Shown here piece by piece: positions 24,081 through 32,115 of a DNA stretch of 64,000 bases. The notes under the pieces are model-generated. The model did not search any database and was not told the DNA's origin. It worked only from the letters and a program-made list of their open reading frames with translations. The position numbers and the translations under genes were made by a program. This DNA is from Pseudomonas sp. ADAK18. GTDB taxonomy: Bacteria; Pseudomonadota; Gammaproteobacteria; Pseudomonadales; Pseudomonadaceae. The stretch spans positions 5,559,001 to 5,623,000 of the forward strand of contig NZ_CP052859.1 in the NCBI RefSeq assembly GCF_012935695.1, written 5' to 3'. Positions within the stretch are counted from its first letter, which is position 1. Each line of letters begins with the position of its first letter.

Positions 24081-25280
24081 TCAATGGAAACGCCTGTGCA
24101 GATCCGGAAATATCAATTGCGCGAACCACACAGGCAGCCCGGGAAAGACAGAACGCGACTTCGCTGAAGGCGCTTCGACCACTCCCATCTCGATCAACGT
24201 TGTCAGTTGATCGCTCGCCACTCGGTTGTGAAGCCCAGAGAATGTTTTGAAATCCGCTCGGGAAACCTCGCCTTGGGTAAGCAAAATGTGGATCGCCTTG
24301 GCCATCTCCTGTTTTATCCCCGCGTCAACAAATCGCGGTTCCAGTCCTATGACTCTCTCCAGCCTCTTTCGCAGGCTTACCAAGTCCATCGATTGCTCTA
24401 TGTAATCCATTTGGTCGATACATACTTGCAGCATGAACTCAACGAAGCCGCACAGCCCAGACTGGGTCAACTGACCGCGCCCATCAAGATCACCTCGACG
24501 AGGCTGATCCTCAGCCCTTAGCTGGCGATAGTATTCGTCCTGTTTGCGGGCCAACCCTCTGGACATAGACCACAACGGGGAGGCGAGCCCAAGTTGCATC
24601 AGTTGCAGGTGCGTCATCATGCGAACGACACGGCCATTACCGTCTTCAAATGGGTGAACAAATGCCAGACGATGGTGATAGGCGAGCGAGCCCAGAACTC
24701 GGGAGGTCAAATCCGGTTGCCGGCCGTAAACCTGCTGGAGCCGCGTCAACATGGGAGTAACGGACTCCCAGGCAGGGGCCGCATGATGCCCTACTAAAAC
24801 ATTGCGTTGGGCCGCGTCACGCAGCTGTCCTGGTACGAGCAAGCGTCCATCACCGAGCCTTAGATCATCGTCGCTGGCACCTGTGAAAAGTCGACGATGA
24901 ACGTGCGAAACCAACCCTTTAGAGAAGAAGACATCCCAGGGAGCCCCCGTTTTCGATCGGGTCAATACACGCTCCAATAAGTCCTGCACACCGATATGGC
25001 TCTCAGCCAACTCACGTAATGCCTTAGGGTCACGCCTCGGGACTCGAGCAGATAAGGTTGCAGGCTCGGTAAATTGACCTTCGATCAAATTGCTGTAATA
25101 GCTGTTTGTGATCCGCATCAGGTCACCGATGCGAGCAGCAGTCTGTGCAGGAAGCAGTCCGGTAAGCCGACCCGCACGAAACGACAGCGATTCAGCGGTG
25201 CGCAAAATGGATGGCGGGAAACCAGGGGAAGGCCAAATCGGCTCTAACCAGTGATTACCGGAGATGAATGGTGACGTCAT
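24081..25280 (-). CDS. Fic-family AMP-transferase with inhibitory motif
   Basis: 399 residues. Fic core motif HPFEDGNGR at 209-217 is intact; it transfers AMP (or another nucleotide group) from a nucleotide to a hydroxyl on a target protein. SNLIEG at 63-68 fits the inhibitory helix [S/T]-x3-E-[G/N] placed N-terminal to the Fic core (class II), so the enzyme should be self-inhibited. The last about 70 residues (TQGEVSRADFKTFSGLHNR...LIEMGVVEAP) look like a winged helix-turn-helix, so it may bind DNA. A+T-rich upstream sequence with a repeated 17-mer suggests self-regulation and recent acquisition. Target protein unknown; no separate antitoxin gene is seen. Confidence 0.88.
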   Translation of the reverse strand: MTSPFISGNHWLEPIWPSPGFPPSILRTAESLSFRAGRLTGLLPAQTAARIGDLMRITNSYYSNLIEGQFTEPATLSARVPRRDPKALRELAESHIGVQDLLERVLTRSKTGAPWDVFFSKGLVSHVHRRLFTGASDDDLRLGDGRLLVPGQLRDAAQRNVLVGHHAAPAWESVTPMLTRLQQVYGRQPDLTSRVLGSLAYHHRLAFVHPFEDGNGRVVRMMTHLQLMQLGLASPLWSMSRGLARKQDEYYRQLRAEDQPRRGDLDGRGQLTQSGLCGFVEFMLQVCIDQMDYIEQSMDLVSLRKRLERVIGLEPRFVDAGIKQEMAKAIHILLTQGEVSRADFKTFSGLHNRVASDQLTTLIEMGVVEAPSAKSRSVFPGLPVWFAQLIFPDLHRRFH

Positions 25281-25291
25281 TCCTGTCGACC

Positions 25292-25397
25292 TTTTCCGAT
25301 TTATTTTCCGTTTTTTCTCTAATCATTGATCAATGATAGCTGGGCAATACAGTGATTAAGAACATTTAATCAGATTTATATTTTCCGATTTATTTTC
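25292..25397. repeat. Two 17-base direct repeats upstream of the Fic gene
   Basis: TTTTCCGATTTATTTTC occurs exactly at 25292-25308 and 25381-25397, with a further partial copy (TTTTCC) just after the first. They lie 12 and 101 bases upstream of the Fic start in an A+T-rich stretch, consistent with operator sites for the Fic protein's C-terminal winged helix or another regulator. Confidence 0.7.
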
Positions 25398-25605
25398 GCA
25401 TATTATTTGAGCTTTCACCCTTACGAAAAGACATCGCTCATTGAATGCGCAAGACAAGTAAAAGGTGGCGGCAAGCTCTCACCGACTTAAACGCGATAAC
25501 GTCTGAAACTACCCCGCTGAACGTCCCTTCCCTTTCCTTCGCAGGACATTTCCGAGAGAATCCCCAGCGCTTGTGCCCTGCCTTTTCGGCGTCTAGTCTG
25601 CGTCC

Positions 25606-25831
25606 GTCACTGTCAATTCAGTGACCGGGTTTAGCAGCTCGAACGTTCGACATTGGGTGCACAAGCGCCATCTCAAGCAAGGCGTTTTTTTACGCCAACG
25701 CTTTATGGTGGCTGTGCGCAGGGCACCTTCGGGTGCGCCGGGTTCCCAATGTTCCGGTCTGCTAACCTGCGTACAGCTGCCACCCATTGTTTAGCAGCGA
25801 TGTCTGGCAGCTCCAATCGCCTACATTGGAG
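25606..25831 (+). promoter_or_regulatory. Highly structured leader before the DUF6124 gene
   Basis: In order: hairpin GTCACTG/CAGTGAC (25606-25612 with 25619-25625); GGTTTAGCAG (25628-25637) pairing CTGCTAACC (25759-25767); palindrome CGAACGTTCG (25640-25649); ACATTGGG (25650-25657) with CCCAATGT (25745-25752); GCAC-AGC-CCAT (25659-25671) with ATGG-GCT-GTGC (25705-25717) capped by GGCGT/ACGCC (25681-25696); a GCACC-TTCG-GGTGC hairpin (25723-25736); AGCTGCC/GGCAGCT (25775-25781 with 25806-25812); and CTCCAAT/ATTGGAG (25811-25817 with 25825-25831), which contains the ribosome-binding GGAG. GTTTAGCAGC occurs again at 25789-25798 and could compete for CTGCTAACC. This looks like a regulatory RNA leader; all pairings were found by eye. 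Between 25398 and 25605 nothing else is recognisable. Confidence 0.6.
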
Positions 25832-25839
25832 TTATCGCA

Positions 25840-26058
25840 ATGGTCAAAGTAACGCCCAATCCACCTTTCGCCTTCTTTATCCCTCACCCTGAACTCAGCT
25901 TCGAAGATGCCCTCGCCCATGCCTCCGAGCTGCTCAACTGCGCAGTGGCTTGCGAATCCGCTGATCAATTGAGCGGCTCATCCCGAGCAGCGATGCACCT
26001 GGTAGAAATGGCCAAGGTGATGGTGGATAGATCGCTGGATTGCCTGCACCCCCAATAA
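25840..26058 (+). CDS. DUF6124-type small protein
   Basis: 72 residues, resembling the small Pseudomonas-restricted DUF6124 (formerly DUF3077-like) proteins that begin MxKxTPNPP and occur in many copies per genome. No membrane segment or signal peptide; a mainly helical protein with one Cys pair (LLNCAVACES) and SSRAAMHLVEMAKVMVD. GGAG 8 bases before the ATG is buried in the CTCCAAT/ATTGGAG hairpin. A GC-rich hairpin follows the stop. Function is unknown. Coding status is supported by the ribosome site and family resemblance. Confidence 0.72.
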   Translation: MVKVTPNPPFAFFIPHPELSFEDALAHASELLNCAVACESADQLSGSSRAAMHLVEMAKVMVDRSLDCLHPQ

Positions 26059-26073
26059 AGAAAGCAACCTTCA

Positions 26074-26093
26074 GCCGGGGGACATACCCCGGC
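26074..26093 (+). terminator. Terminator-like hairpin after the DUF6124 gene
   Basis: GCCGGGG (26074-26080) and CCCCGGC (26087-26093) form a perfect 7-pair GC stem with a 6-base loop, 15 bases after the stop. No T tract follows, so termination strength is uncertain. The bases from here to 26271 hold only the promoter region of the next gene. Confidence 0.5.
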
Positions 26094-26271
26094 GTCTGCC
26101 CCCCCTGAATCGCAAAGCAGCCTATTGATCGGCTTTGCCCTCCGTTTGACCTTCGTCCAGCAAGCCTGAGTCGCATAACCGCAAAAAACACTGGCTGCGC
26201 GGTGTATCTACGTCATCTTTTGTATCAAAGACGCGTGTAAGATACGCGGCACATTGCCAGGGATGCTCACC

Positions 26272-29200
26272 ATGTTTGACTCGTTCAAAACGACCAGTCG
26301 CCGGTTTTTCGGTGCATTAATTTCAGTGGTGAGTGTTCTGTTCGGCGCCGTCCGATGGTTGCTGCGCAGCCTGTTCGGCCAATGGCATCCGCCACGCTGG
26401 CTGAACGCCGTTGGCAACGGGTTGGCCAACGTCGGCCACAAGGCGCGCGCCTACCCACGTCAGGCTGCCGGCGGTGTGCTGGGCCTGGTGTTGCTGGCGG
26501 CCGCCGGGTTCTATGGCTGGCACTGGTACTCCAATCTGCCGCAGCCCCACACCGTGGGTTATTCGCTGCATAAGCCGAGCCTTACCGACTACACCCAACA
26601 ACCACCGGTTGTGGATAACTTGCAAGTGCGCTTCGCCGAGTCGGTGGCGCCGTTGCAAGACATTGGCAAGACAGTCAGCCAGGGCATCGTGATCAAACCC
26701 GCCGTCCAAGGCACTTGGCGCTGGACCGATGACCGCACATTGTTGTTTGTCCCTGATAAAGACTGGCCCATTGATACCGGCTACAGCGTCGACCTGTCCA
26801 AGAAAGACCTGTTGGCGGGTGGCGTCTTGCTCGACCAATACAGCACCCAATTCTCCACCCAGCCGTTCCACGCCAAGCTGGCGCAAAACGAGCTGTATCA
26901 AGACCCGGCCAATCCGACCCTGAAACAGCTGGTGGCAACCTTCCACTTTTCCCACCCGGTGGATGAAGACAGCCTGCGCAAGCGCGTCTCGGTAACCCTC
27001 GGCAAAGGCCTGGCCTATCGCGACGCACAACTGCCGAACCTCCCGGAAATCACCTTCGACGACACCAAGCTCAATGCCTATGTGCGTTCCGCCGCGCTGG
27101 CGACGCCGTTGGAAAGCACCCCGGTCAGCGCCAAGATCGACGAAGGCATCAAGGCGCGTGACGGCGGCAACGCCAGTTCCGCACCACTGCTGGCGGAAGT
27201 CACCGTACCCGGGCGCTATCGCCTGACCTTTACCGGCGCCGAAGTCAGCTTTGTCGACAACGAGCGCGGCGAGCCCGAGCCAGTGCTGATGTTCAGCAGC
27301 TCCAGCGCGGTGGCCGATGAAACCATCTCCACCAAAGTCCAGGCCTGGTTGTTACCGGAAAAAGCCCAGGACGATACTCAGCCCTGGAATACCAAGGACA
27401 TCGACGACAAACTGCTGGCCCGCAGCACGCCCGTCAAGCTGACCCACGTTCCCAGCGTCGAGCCCCTGAACACCCTACACGCCTTTAAATTCAAGGCCCC
27501 TGCCGGTCGTGCCCTGTATGTACGGGTACCGGCCAATCTGGAAGCCATCGGCGGCTACCTGGCGAAAAATCCGACAGCCTCCCTGCTGAGCATGCCGGCT
27601 TACCCGCGCACCTTGCAGTTCCTGTCTGATGGAGCCCTGCTCAGCCTCAACGGCGAAAAACGCCTGGGTTTCATGGCTCGTGGTGTTCCGGGCGCCCACG
27701 TGGAAATTGCCCGTGTGCTGCCTAACCAACTGCAGCACCTGGTGGACCAGAGCAGCGGCAGTTTTGCCCGACCGAAGTTCTCCAACGACTACTTCGACCG
27801 GATGGTGGAACGTCAGTCCCTGGATATTCCCCTGTCGGCCGCCGACCCATCGAAAACCCTCTACGACAACGTCGACCTGAGCAGCTACCTCACCGCCAAC
27901 GGCGGTCGCCGAGGCATATTCGTCCTCAAGCTCAGCCCTCAAGACGAGCCGGCCGAATACACCTTCGACTATTACCGCAACAACACCAGCGACCTGCGTT
28001 TCATCGTGGTCACCGATTTGGGGATCATCGCCAAGCGCTCCAGCGACGGCAGCCATGACGTGTACGTGCAGTCCATTGGCAACGGCTCGCCCGTCGCCGA
28101 TGCCCAGGTCGATATCATCGGCCGCAATGGTTTGCCGGTCGGCAGTGGTCGCACCGACGCCGAGGGCCACGCGCACTTCGCCAAGCTGGATGAACTGCGC
28201 CGTGAGAAAACGCCGCTGATGTATGTGGTCAGCCGCGGCAACGACCAATCCTTCCTGCCGATTGCTCGCCAGTCCCAGCAGTTGGACCTTTCTCGTTTTG
28301 ATGTAGGCGGCCTGGAAGAAGACGGTGCGATTGATCGCCTCAGCGCCTACTTGTTTACCGATCGCGGCCTGTACCGACCGGGCGAAATCGCACACTTGGG
28401 CATGATCGTGCGCAGCGGCAATTGGAAAGGCACCTTGCAAGGCTTGCCGGTTGAACTGCAAATCACCGACCCACGCGGGCTGGAAGTGATTCGCCAACCC
28501 CTGAAACTCTCCACCAGCGGCTTTGAAACCTTTGATTTCCCCAGCAGTGAAGTCGCCCCTGCCGGCGATTACACGGCCACTCTGCAATTGATCGGCGAGA
28601 AACAGACTCGTACCGACTTGGGTAGCGTCAGCTTCAAAGTCCGCGACTTTGAACCAGACCGCATGAAAGTCAGCCTGAGCCTGCACGACACGCCTGTGCA
28701 AGGCTGGATCCCTCCGGACCAAGTGGTGGCCAAGGTTACCGCGATGCACCTGTTCGGCGCCCCGGCGTCCGGCCGGCGTGTCACCGCAAAAATGTCCCTG
28801 AGCCCGACGCTCGCGGCCTTTGATCGTTACCCGGATTACCGCTTCCGCCTCAATGATTCACTGGAAGAAGCCAACTCCGAAGACCTGGCCGAAACCACCG
28901 TCGACGACAACGGCCAGGCCGTACTCGACCTCAACCTGCAACGCTACGCCAACAGCACCTACCGCCTGCAAGTCATGACCCAGGTGTTCGAAGCCGAGGG
29001 CGGGCGCAACGTCGCCGCGCAAAGCGCGTTGTTGGTGTCATCGGCACCGTATCTGGTGGGTGTGAAGAGTCAGGACTCGCTGTCGTTCGTCGCCAAGGAC
29101 GCGCCACGCCAGGTGCAATGGCTGGCCGTGGCTCCCGACCTCACGCCAATGGCGGTGGACGGACTGACCAGTGAAGTGGTCGAGCATCGTTATGTCTCGG

Positions 29201-32115
29201 TGCTGGTGAAACAATCCAACGGCACCTACAAGTACGAGTCGCGGATCAAGAACATCAGCCAGCCGGCCTCGCCTGTGGTGATGACCAAAGAAGGTGCCAA
29301 GCAGGCGCTGAACACGTCCACCCCCGGCGATTTCACCCTGCAACTCAAGGACGCCAACGGCAACCTGCTGAACCAGATCGACTACAGCATCGCTGGGCGT
29401 GGCAACACCTCGCGCTCCCTGGAACGCAACGCCGAGCTGCAACTGCGCTTGGATAAACGCAGCTACGCCACCGGCGATGAGATCGCCATCAGCATCCGTG
29501 CGCCGTACACAGGCGCCGGGTTGATCACCATCGAACGGGACAAGGTCTACACCCAGCAGTGGTTCAAAGCCGACAGTACCAACAGCGTGCAACACATTCG
29601 TGTGCCGGCGGGGCTTGAGGGCAATGCCTACGTCAACGTGCAGTTTGTGCGGGACATGGGTTCGTCCGAGGTCTATATGAGCCCGCTGTCCTACGGTGTG
29701 GTGCCATTCAGCATCAACCTGGATGCGCGGCGCATGGCCTTGAAAGTCGAAGGCCCGGCGAAGATCGAGCCGGGGCAGACTCTGGACATCAAGGTCAACA
29801 CCGACCGTCCTTCCCGTGCGGTGATCTACGCGGTGGACGAAGGCATCCTGCAGGTGGCGCGCTACCAGACGCCGGACCCGCTGGGCTTCTTCTTCCAGAA
29901 GCGCGCACTGGAAGTCGGCACCAGTCAGATTCTTGACCTGATCCTGCCGGAATTCAGCCGCCTGCTCAGTGGTGCAGCGCCAGGGGGCGATACAGAAAAC
30001 GCCTTGGCCTCACACCTGAATCCATTCAAACGTAAACACCAGCCGCCTGTGGCCTGGTGGTCAGGGTTGGTGGATCTACCCGCAGGTGAAACGGTGCTGC
30101 ATTACCAAGTGCCGGACAGCTTCAACGGCAAGCTTCACCTGTTTGCGGTGGCGGTAGATGCCGACAGCGTGGGCGTCAGCGAAGCCAACACCGAAGTACG
30201 CGGACCGTTGGTGATCACGCCGAACGTGCCGGCTTTTGTCGCGCCTGGGGATGTGTTCAGCGTCAGTGCTGGGGTGTTCAGCAACCTGGAAGCGGCGGCA
30301 GATGTGAAGTTCGAATTGCAGACCAGTGACGGCCTGCAAGTCCAGGGCGACAAGGCCAGTACTCTGGCGCTGCAACCGCGCAAGGAAGGCGTCGCTGAGT
30401 TCAAGATCAAGGTCCTGGAAAACCTCGGTTCGGCGGACTTGCGTTTCGTCGCAGTGCTGCCCAATGGCAAGCGCATCCAGGTGGCGGAAACCACCTCGAT
30501 CCGGCCATTAAGCGAGCATCGGGTCGCCCTCAGCCTGGGCCGCTTCGACAGCGCCAGCAAAGAGCTGAAACCCACCCGTCAACTGTTCACACAGCTGCGG
30601 GACGTGCAATTGGGCGTGGCCGCCTCGCCGCTGGTGTGGGCCAACGGTCTCAAGCATTACCTGGATGACTACGGCTATGCCTGCACCGAGCAACTGGTGT
30701 CCAAGGCTATGCCTGCGTTGATCTGGGGCGGTAACGCACCCGAGGCCGAGCAGGCCTTCAGCGGCGCGGTACGCATGCTTCGTCAGCGCCAGAACCAGGC
30801 CGGCGGCTTTGGTTTGTGGGCGGCCAACCCGGACGTGGCGCCTTACGTCAGCCTGTACGCCACCGACTTCCTGATCGAAGCCAAGGAGCGCGGCCTGCCG
30901 GTGCCGGAAGACGTGCTGGTACGTTCCAACGCCTACCTCACCGAGCTGGCCAACGGCCCAAGCGAAGGCCTGTCGGAATTGCGCAATCGCGCCTACGCCG
31001 GTTACCTGTTGAGTCGTCAGGGGATTCTGGTCAGTGGTGCCTTGAGCGATATCCGCGAGCGCTATGAAACCTACTTCAAAGACACCTGGCAGAACGACAT
31101 TGGCGCCGCTTACCTGGCCGCCAGCTACAAGTTGCTCAAGCAGGATCGCCAGGCCGATGTGTTGTTCCGCAAGATCCCATGGCGTTCATTGACCGATAAG
31201 TGGGACAGCGACGGCCTGTATTATGACCCGCTGGTGCATGACGCCGAACACCTGCATCTGCTCGCTCGACACTTCCCTGAGTTGCTGGACGACGTGCCGG
31301 CGACCCTGCTGGATAAACTCGGCAAGCGCCTCAATGAACAGCGCTACAACTCGCTGTCGGCGGCGCTGTTGCTGCGGGCCTTGGACAACTATGGCCAGCG
31401 TGCGCAAAGCGACATGACCCTCAAGGCCACCGCCTGGCTGGCAGACAAACAGCAACAACTGTTGCAGATGGCTGGCCAACCGCCGCGCGCTGCCGTGCCT
31501 GCTACCACGCAAAAACTGCTGATGGAAAAATCCGACGGTCCACCGGCGTTCTACATGCTCAGCGAGGCCGGTTTTGATCGGGGCACCACCCTCAAGCCGA
31601 TCAACAATGGCCTGGAAATCATCCACGAATACCTCGACCTGGAAGGCAAGCCGGTAAGCAAGGTCGAGGTGGGCGATGAGTTCCTGGTGCGTCTGCGCCT
31701 GCGGGCAACCGATCGGGATCAGGTGCAACAAGTGGCCGTGGTCGACTTGCTGCCCGGTGGCGTCGAGCCTGTGTATAACTTGCCGCCAGAACCTGAAGCC
31801 GCCAGTTCCGAAGAAAGCGAAGGCGACGATTCGGAGTCCGTGGAAAGCAGCGAAGACACCGAAGAAGCCGACGCCTGGCAAGCGCCCATCGGCGAAACCG
31901 ACCTGAGCAACTGGCAGCCGGACTACGTCGATGTACGGGATGATCGAGTGGTGTTGTACGGCACCGCGCTGCGGGATGTGGGCACTTTCGTCTACCGCGT
32001 ACGCGCCACCAACGCCGGGATCTTCAACACGCCACCGGCCTACGCCGAAGGTATGTACGAAACCACCCTGCAAGGGCGCGGCAAAGTAGGCCAGCTTGAA
32101 ATCGTCAAACCTTAA
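26272..32115 (+). CDS. Bacterial alpha-2-macroglobulin, YfhM-like
   Basis: 1947 residues. Begins with a membrane anchor (about residues 65-85), followed by macroglobulin-like beta domains and a bait region; the thioester motif CTEQ is at 1471-1474 (YACTEQLVSKAMPAL), followed by the helical thioester domain. Such proteins trap and covalently hold attacking proteases in the periplasm, guarding the cell wall. Downstream, overlapping by 20 bases, is PBP1C, the usual partner that repairs peptidoglycan. Odd feature: a very acidic serine/glutamate stretch (EASSEESEGDDSESVES and on, near residue 1850) that looks like a flexible insertion. ATG 26272 with AGGGA 9 bases upstream fits better than the earlier ATGs at 26254 and 26263. 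Confidence 0.93.
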   Translation: MFDSFKTTSRRFFGALISVVSVLFGAVRWLLRSLFGQWHPPRWLNAVGNGLANVGHKARAYPRQAAGGVLGLVLLAAAGFYGWHWYSNLPQPHTVGYSLHKPSLTDYTQQPPVVDNLQVRFAESVAPLQDIGKTVSQGIVIKPAVQGTWRWTDDRTLLFVPDKDWPIDTGYSVDLSKKDLLAGGVLLDQYSTQFSTQPFHAKLAQNELYQDPANPTLKQLVATFHFSHPVDEDSLRKRVSVTLGKGLAYRDAQLPNLPEITFDDTKLNAYVRSAALATPLESTPVSAKIDEGIKARDGGNASSAPLLAEVTVPGRYRLTFTGAEVSFVDNERGEPEPVLMFSSSSAVADETISTKVQAWLLPEKAQDDTQPWNTKDIDDKLLARSTPVKLTHVPSVEPLNTLHAFKFKAPAGRALYVRVPANLEAIGGYLAKNPTASLLSMPAYPRTLQFLSDGALLSLNGEKRLGFMARGVPGAHVEIARVLPNQLQHLVDQSSGSFARPKFSNDYFDRMVERQSLDIPLSAADPSKTLYDNVDLSSYLTANGGRRGIFVLKLSPQDEPAEYTFDYYRNNTSDLRFIVVTDLGIIAKRSSDGSHDVYVQSIGNGSPVADAQVDIIGRNGLPVGSGRTDAEGHAHFAKLDELRREKTPLMYVVSRGNDQSFLPIARQSQQLDLSRFDVGGLEEDGAIDRLSAYLFTDRGLYRPGEIAHLGMIVRSGNWKGTLQGLPVELQITDPRGLEVIRQPLKLSTSGFETFDFPSSEVAPAGDYTATLQLIGEKQTRTDLGSVSFKVRDFEPDRMKVSLSLHDTPVQGWIPPDQVVAKVTAMHLFGAPASGRRVTAKMSLSPTLAAFDRYPDYRFRLNDSLEEANSEDLAETTVDDNGQAVLDLNLQRYANSTYRLQVMTQVFEAEGGRNVAAQSALLVSSAPYLVGVKSQDSLSFVAKDAPRQVQWLAVAPDLTPMAVDGLTSEVVEHRYVSVLVKQSNGTYKYESRIKNISQPASPVVMTKEGAKQALNTSTPGDFTLQLKDANGNLLNQIDYSIAGRGNTSRSLERNAELQLRLDKRSYATGDEIAISIRAPYTGAGLITIERDKVYTQQWFKADSTNSVQHIRVPAGLEGNAYVNVQFVRDMGSSEVYMSPLSYGVVPFSINLDARRMALKVEGPAKIEPGQTLDIKVNTDRPSRAVIYAVDEGILQVARYQTPDPLGFFFQKRALEVGTSQILDLILPEFSRLLSGAAPGGDTENALASHLNPFKRKHQPPVAWWSGLVDLPAGETVLHYQVPDSFNGKLHLFAVAVDADSVGVSEANTEVRGPLVITPNVPAFVAPGDVFSVSAGVFSNLEAAADVKFELQTSDGLQVQGDKASTLALQPRKEGVAEFKIKVLENLGSADLRFVAVLPNGKRIQVAETTSIRPLSEHRVALSLGRFDSASKELKPTRQLFTQLRDVQLGVAASPLVWANGLKHYLDDYGYACTEQLVSKAMPALIWGGNAPEAEQAFSGAVRMLRQRQNQAGGFGLWAANPDVAPYVSLYATDFLIEAKERGLPVPEDVLVRSNAYLTELANGPSEGLSELRNRAYAGYLLSRQGILVSGALSDIRERYETYFKDTWQNDIGAAYLAASYKLLKQDRQADVLFRKIPWRSLTDKWDSDGLYYDPLVHDAEHLHLLARHFPELLDDVPATLLDKLGKRLNEQRYNSLSAALLLRALDNYGQRAQSDMTLKATAWLADKQQQLLQMAGQPPRAAVPATTQKLLMEKSDGPPAFYMLSEAGFDRGTTLKPINNGLEIIHEYLDLEGKPVSKVEVGDEFLVRLRLRATDRDQVQQVAVVDLLPGGVEPVYNLPPEPEAASSEESEGDDSESVESSEDTEEADAWQAPIGETDLSNWQPDYVDVRDDRVVLYGTALRDVGTFVYRVRATNAGIFNTPPAYAEGMYETTLQGRGKVGQLEIVKP

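Noticed and set aside
25606..25831. Integron attC site before the DUF6124 gene
   Set aside because: The repeated GTTTAGCAG/CTGCTAAC segments recall attC arms, but there is no integrase, no cassette array and the internal structure is much more complex.
24081..26058. Fic/DUF6124 as a toxin-antitoxin pair
   Set aside because: The genes are about 560 bases apart on opposite strands, and the Fic protein carries its own inhibitory motif; nothing links the two.
27690..27710. GCCCACGTGGAAA as another parS site
   Set aside because: Only the central CACGTGGAA is shared; one arm is wrong.
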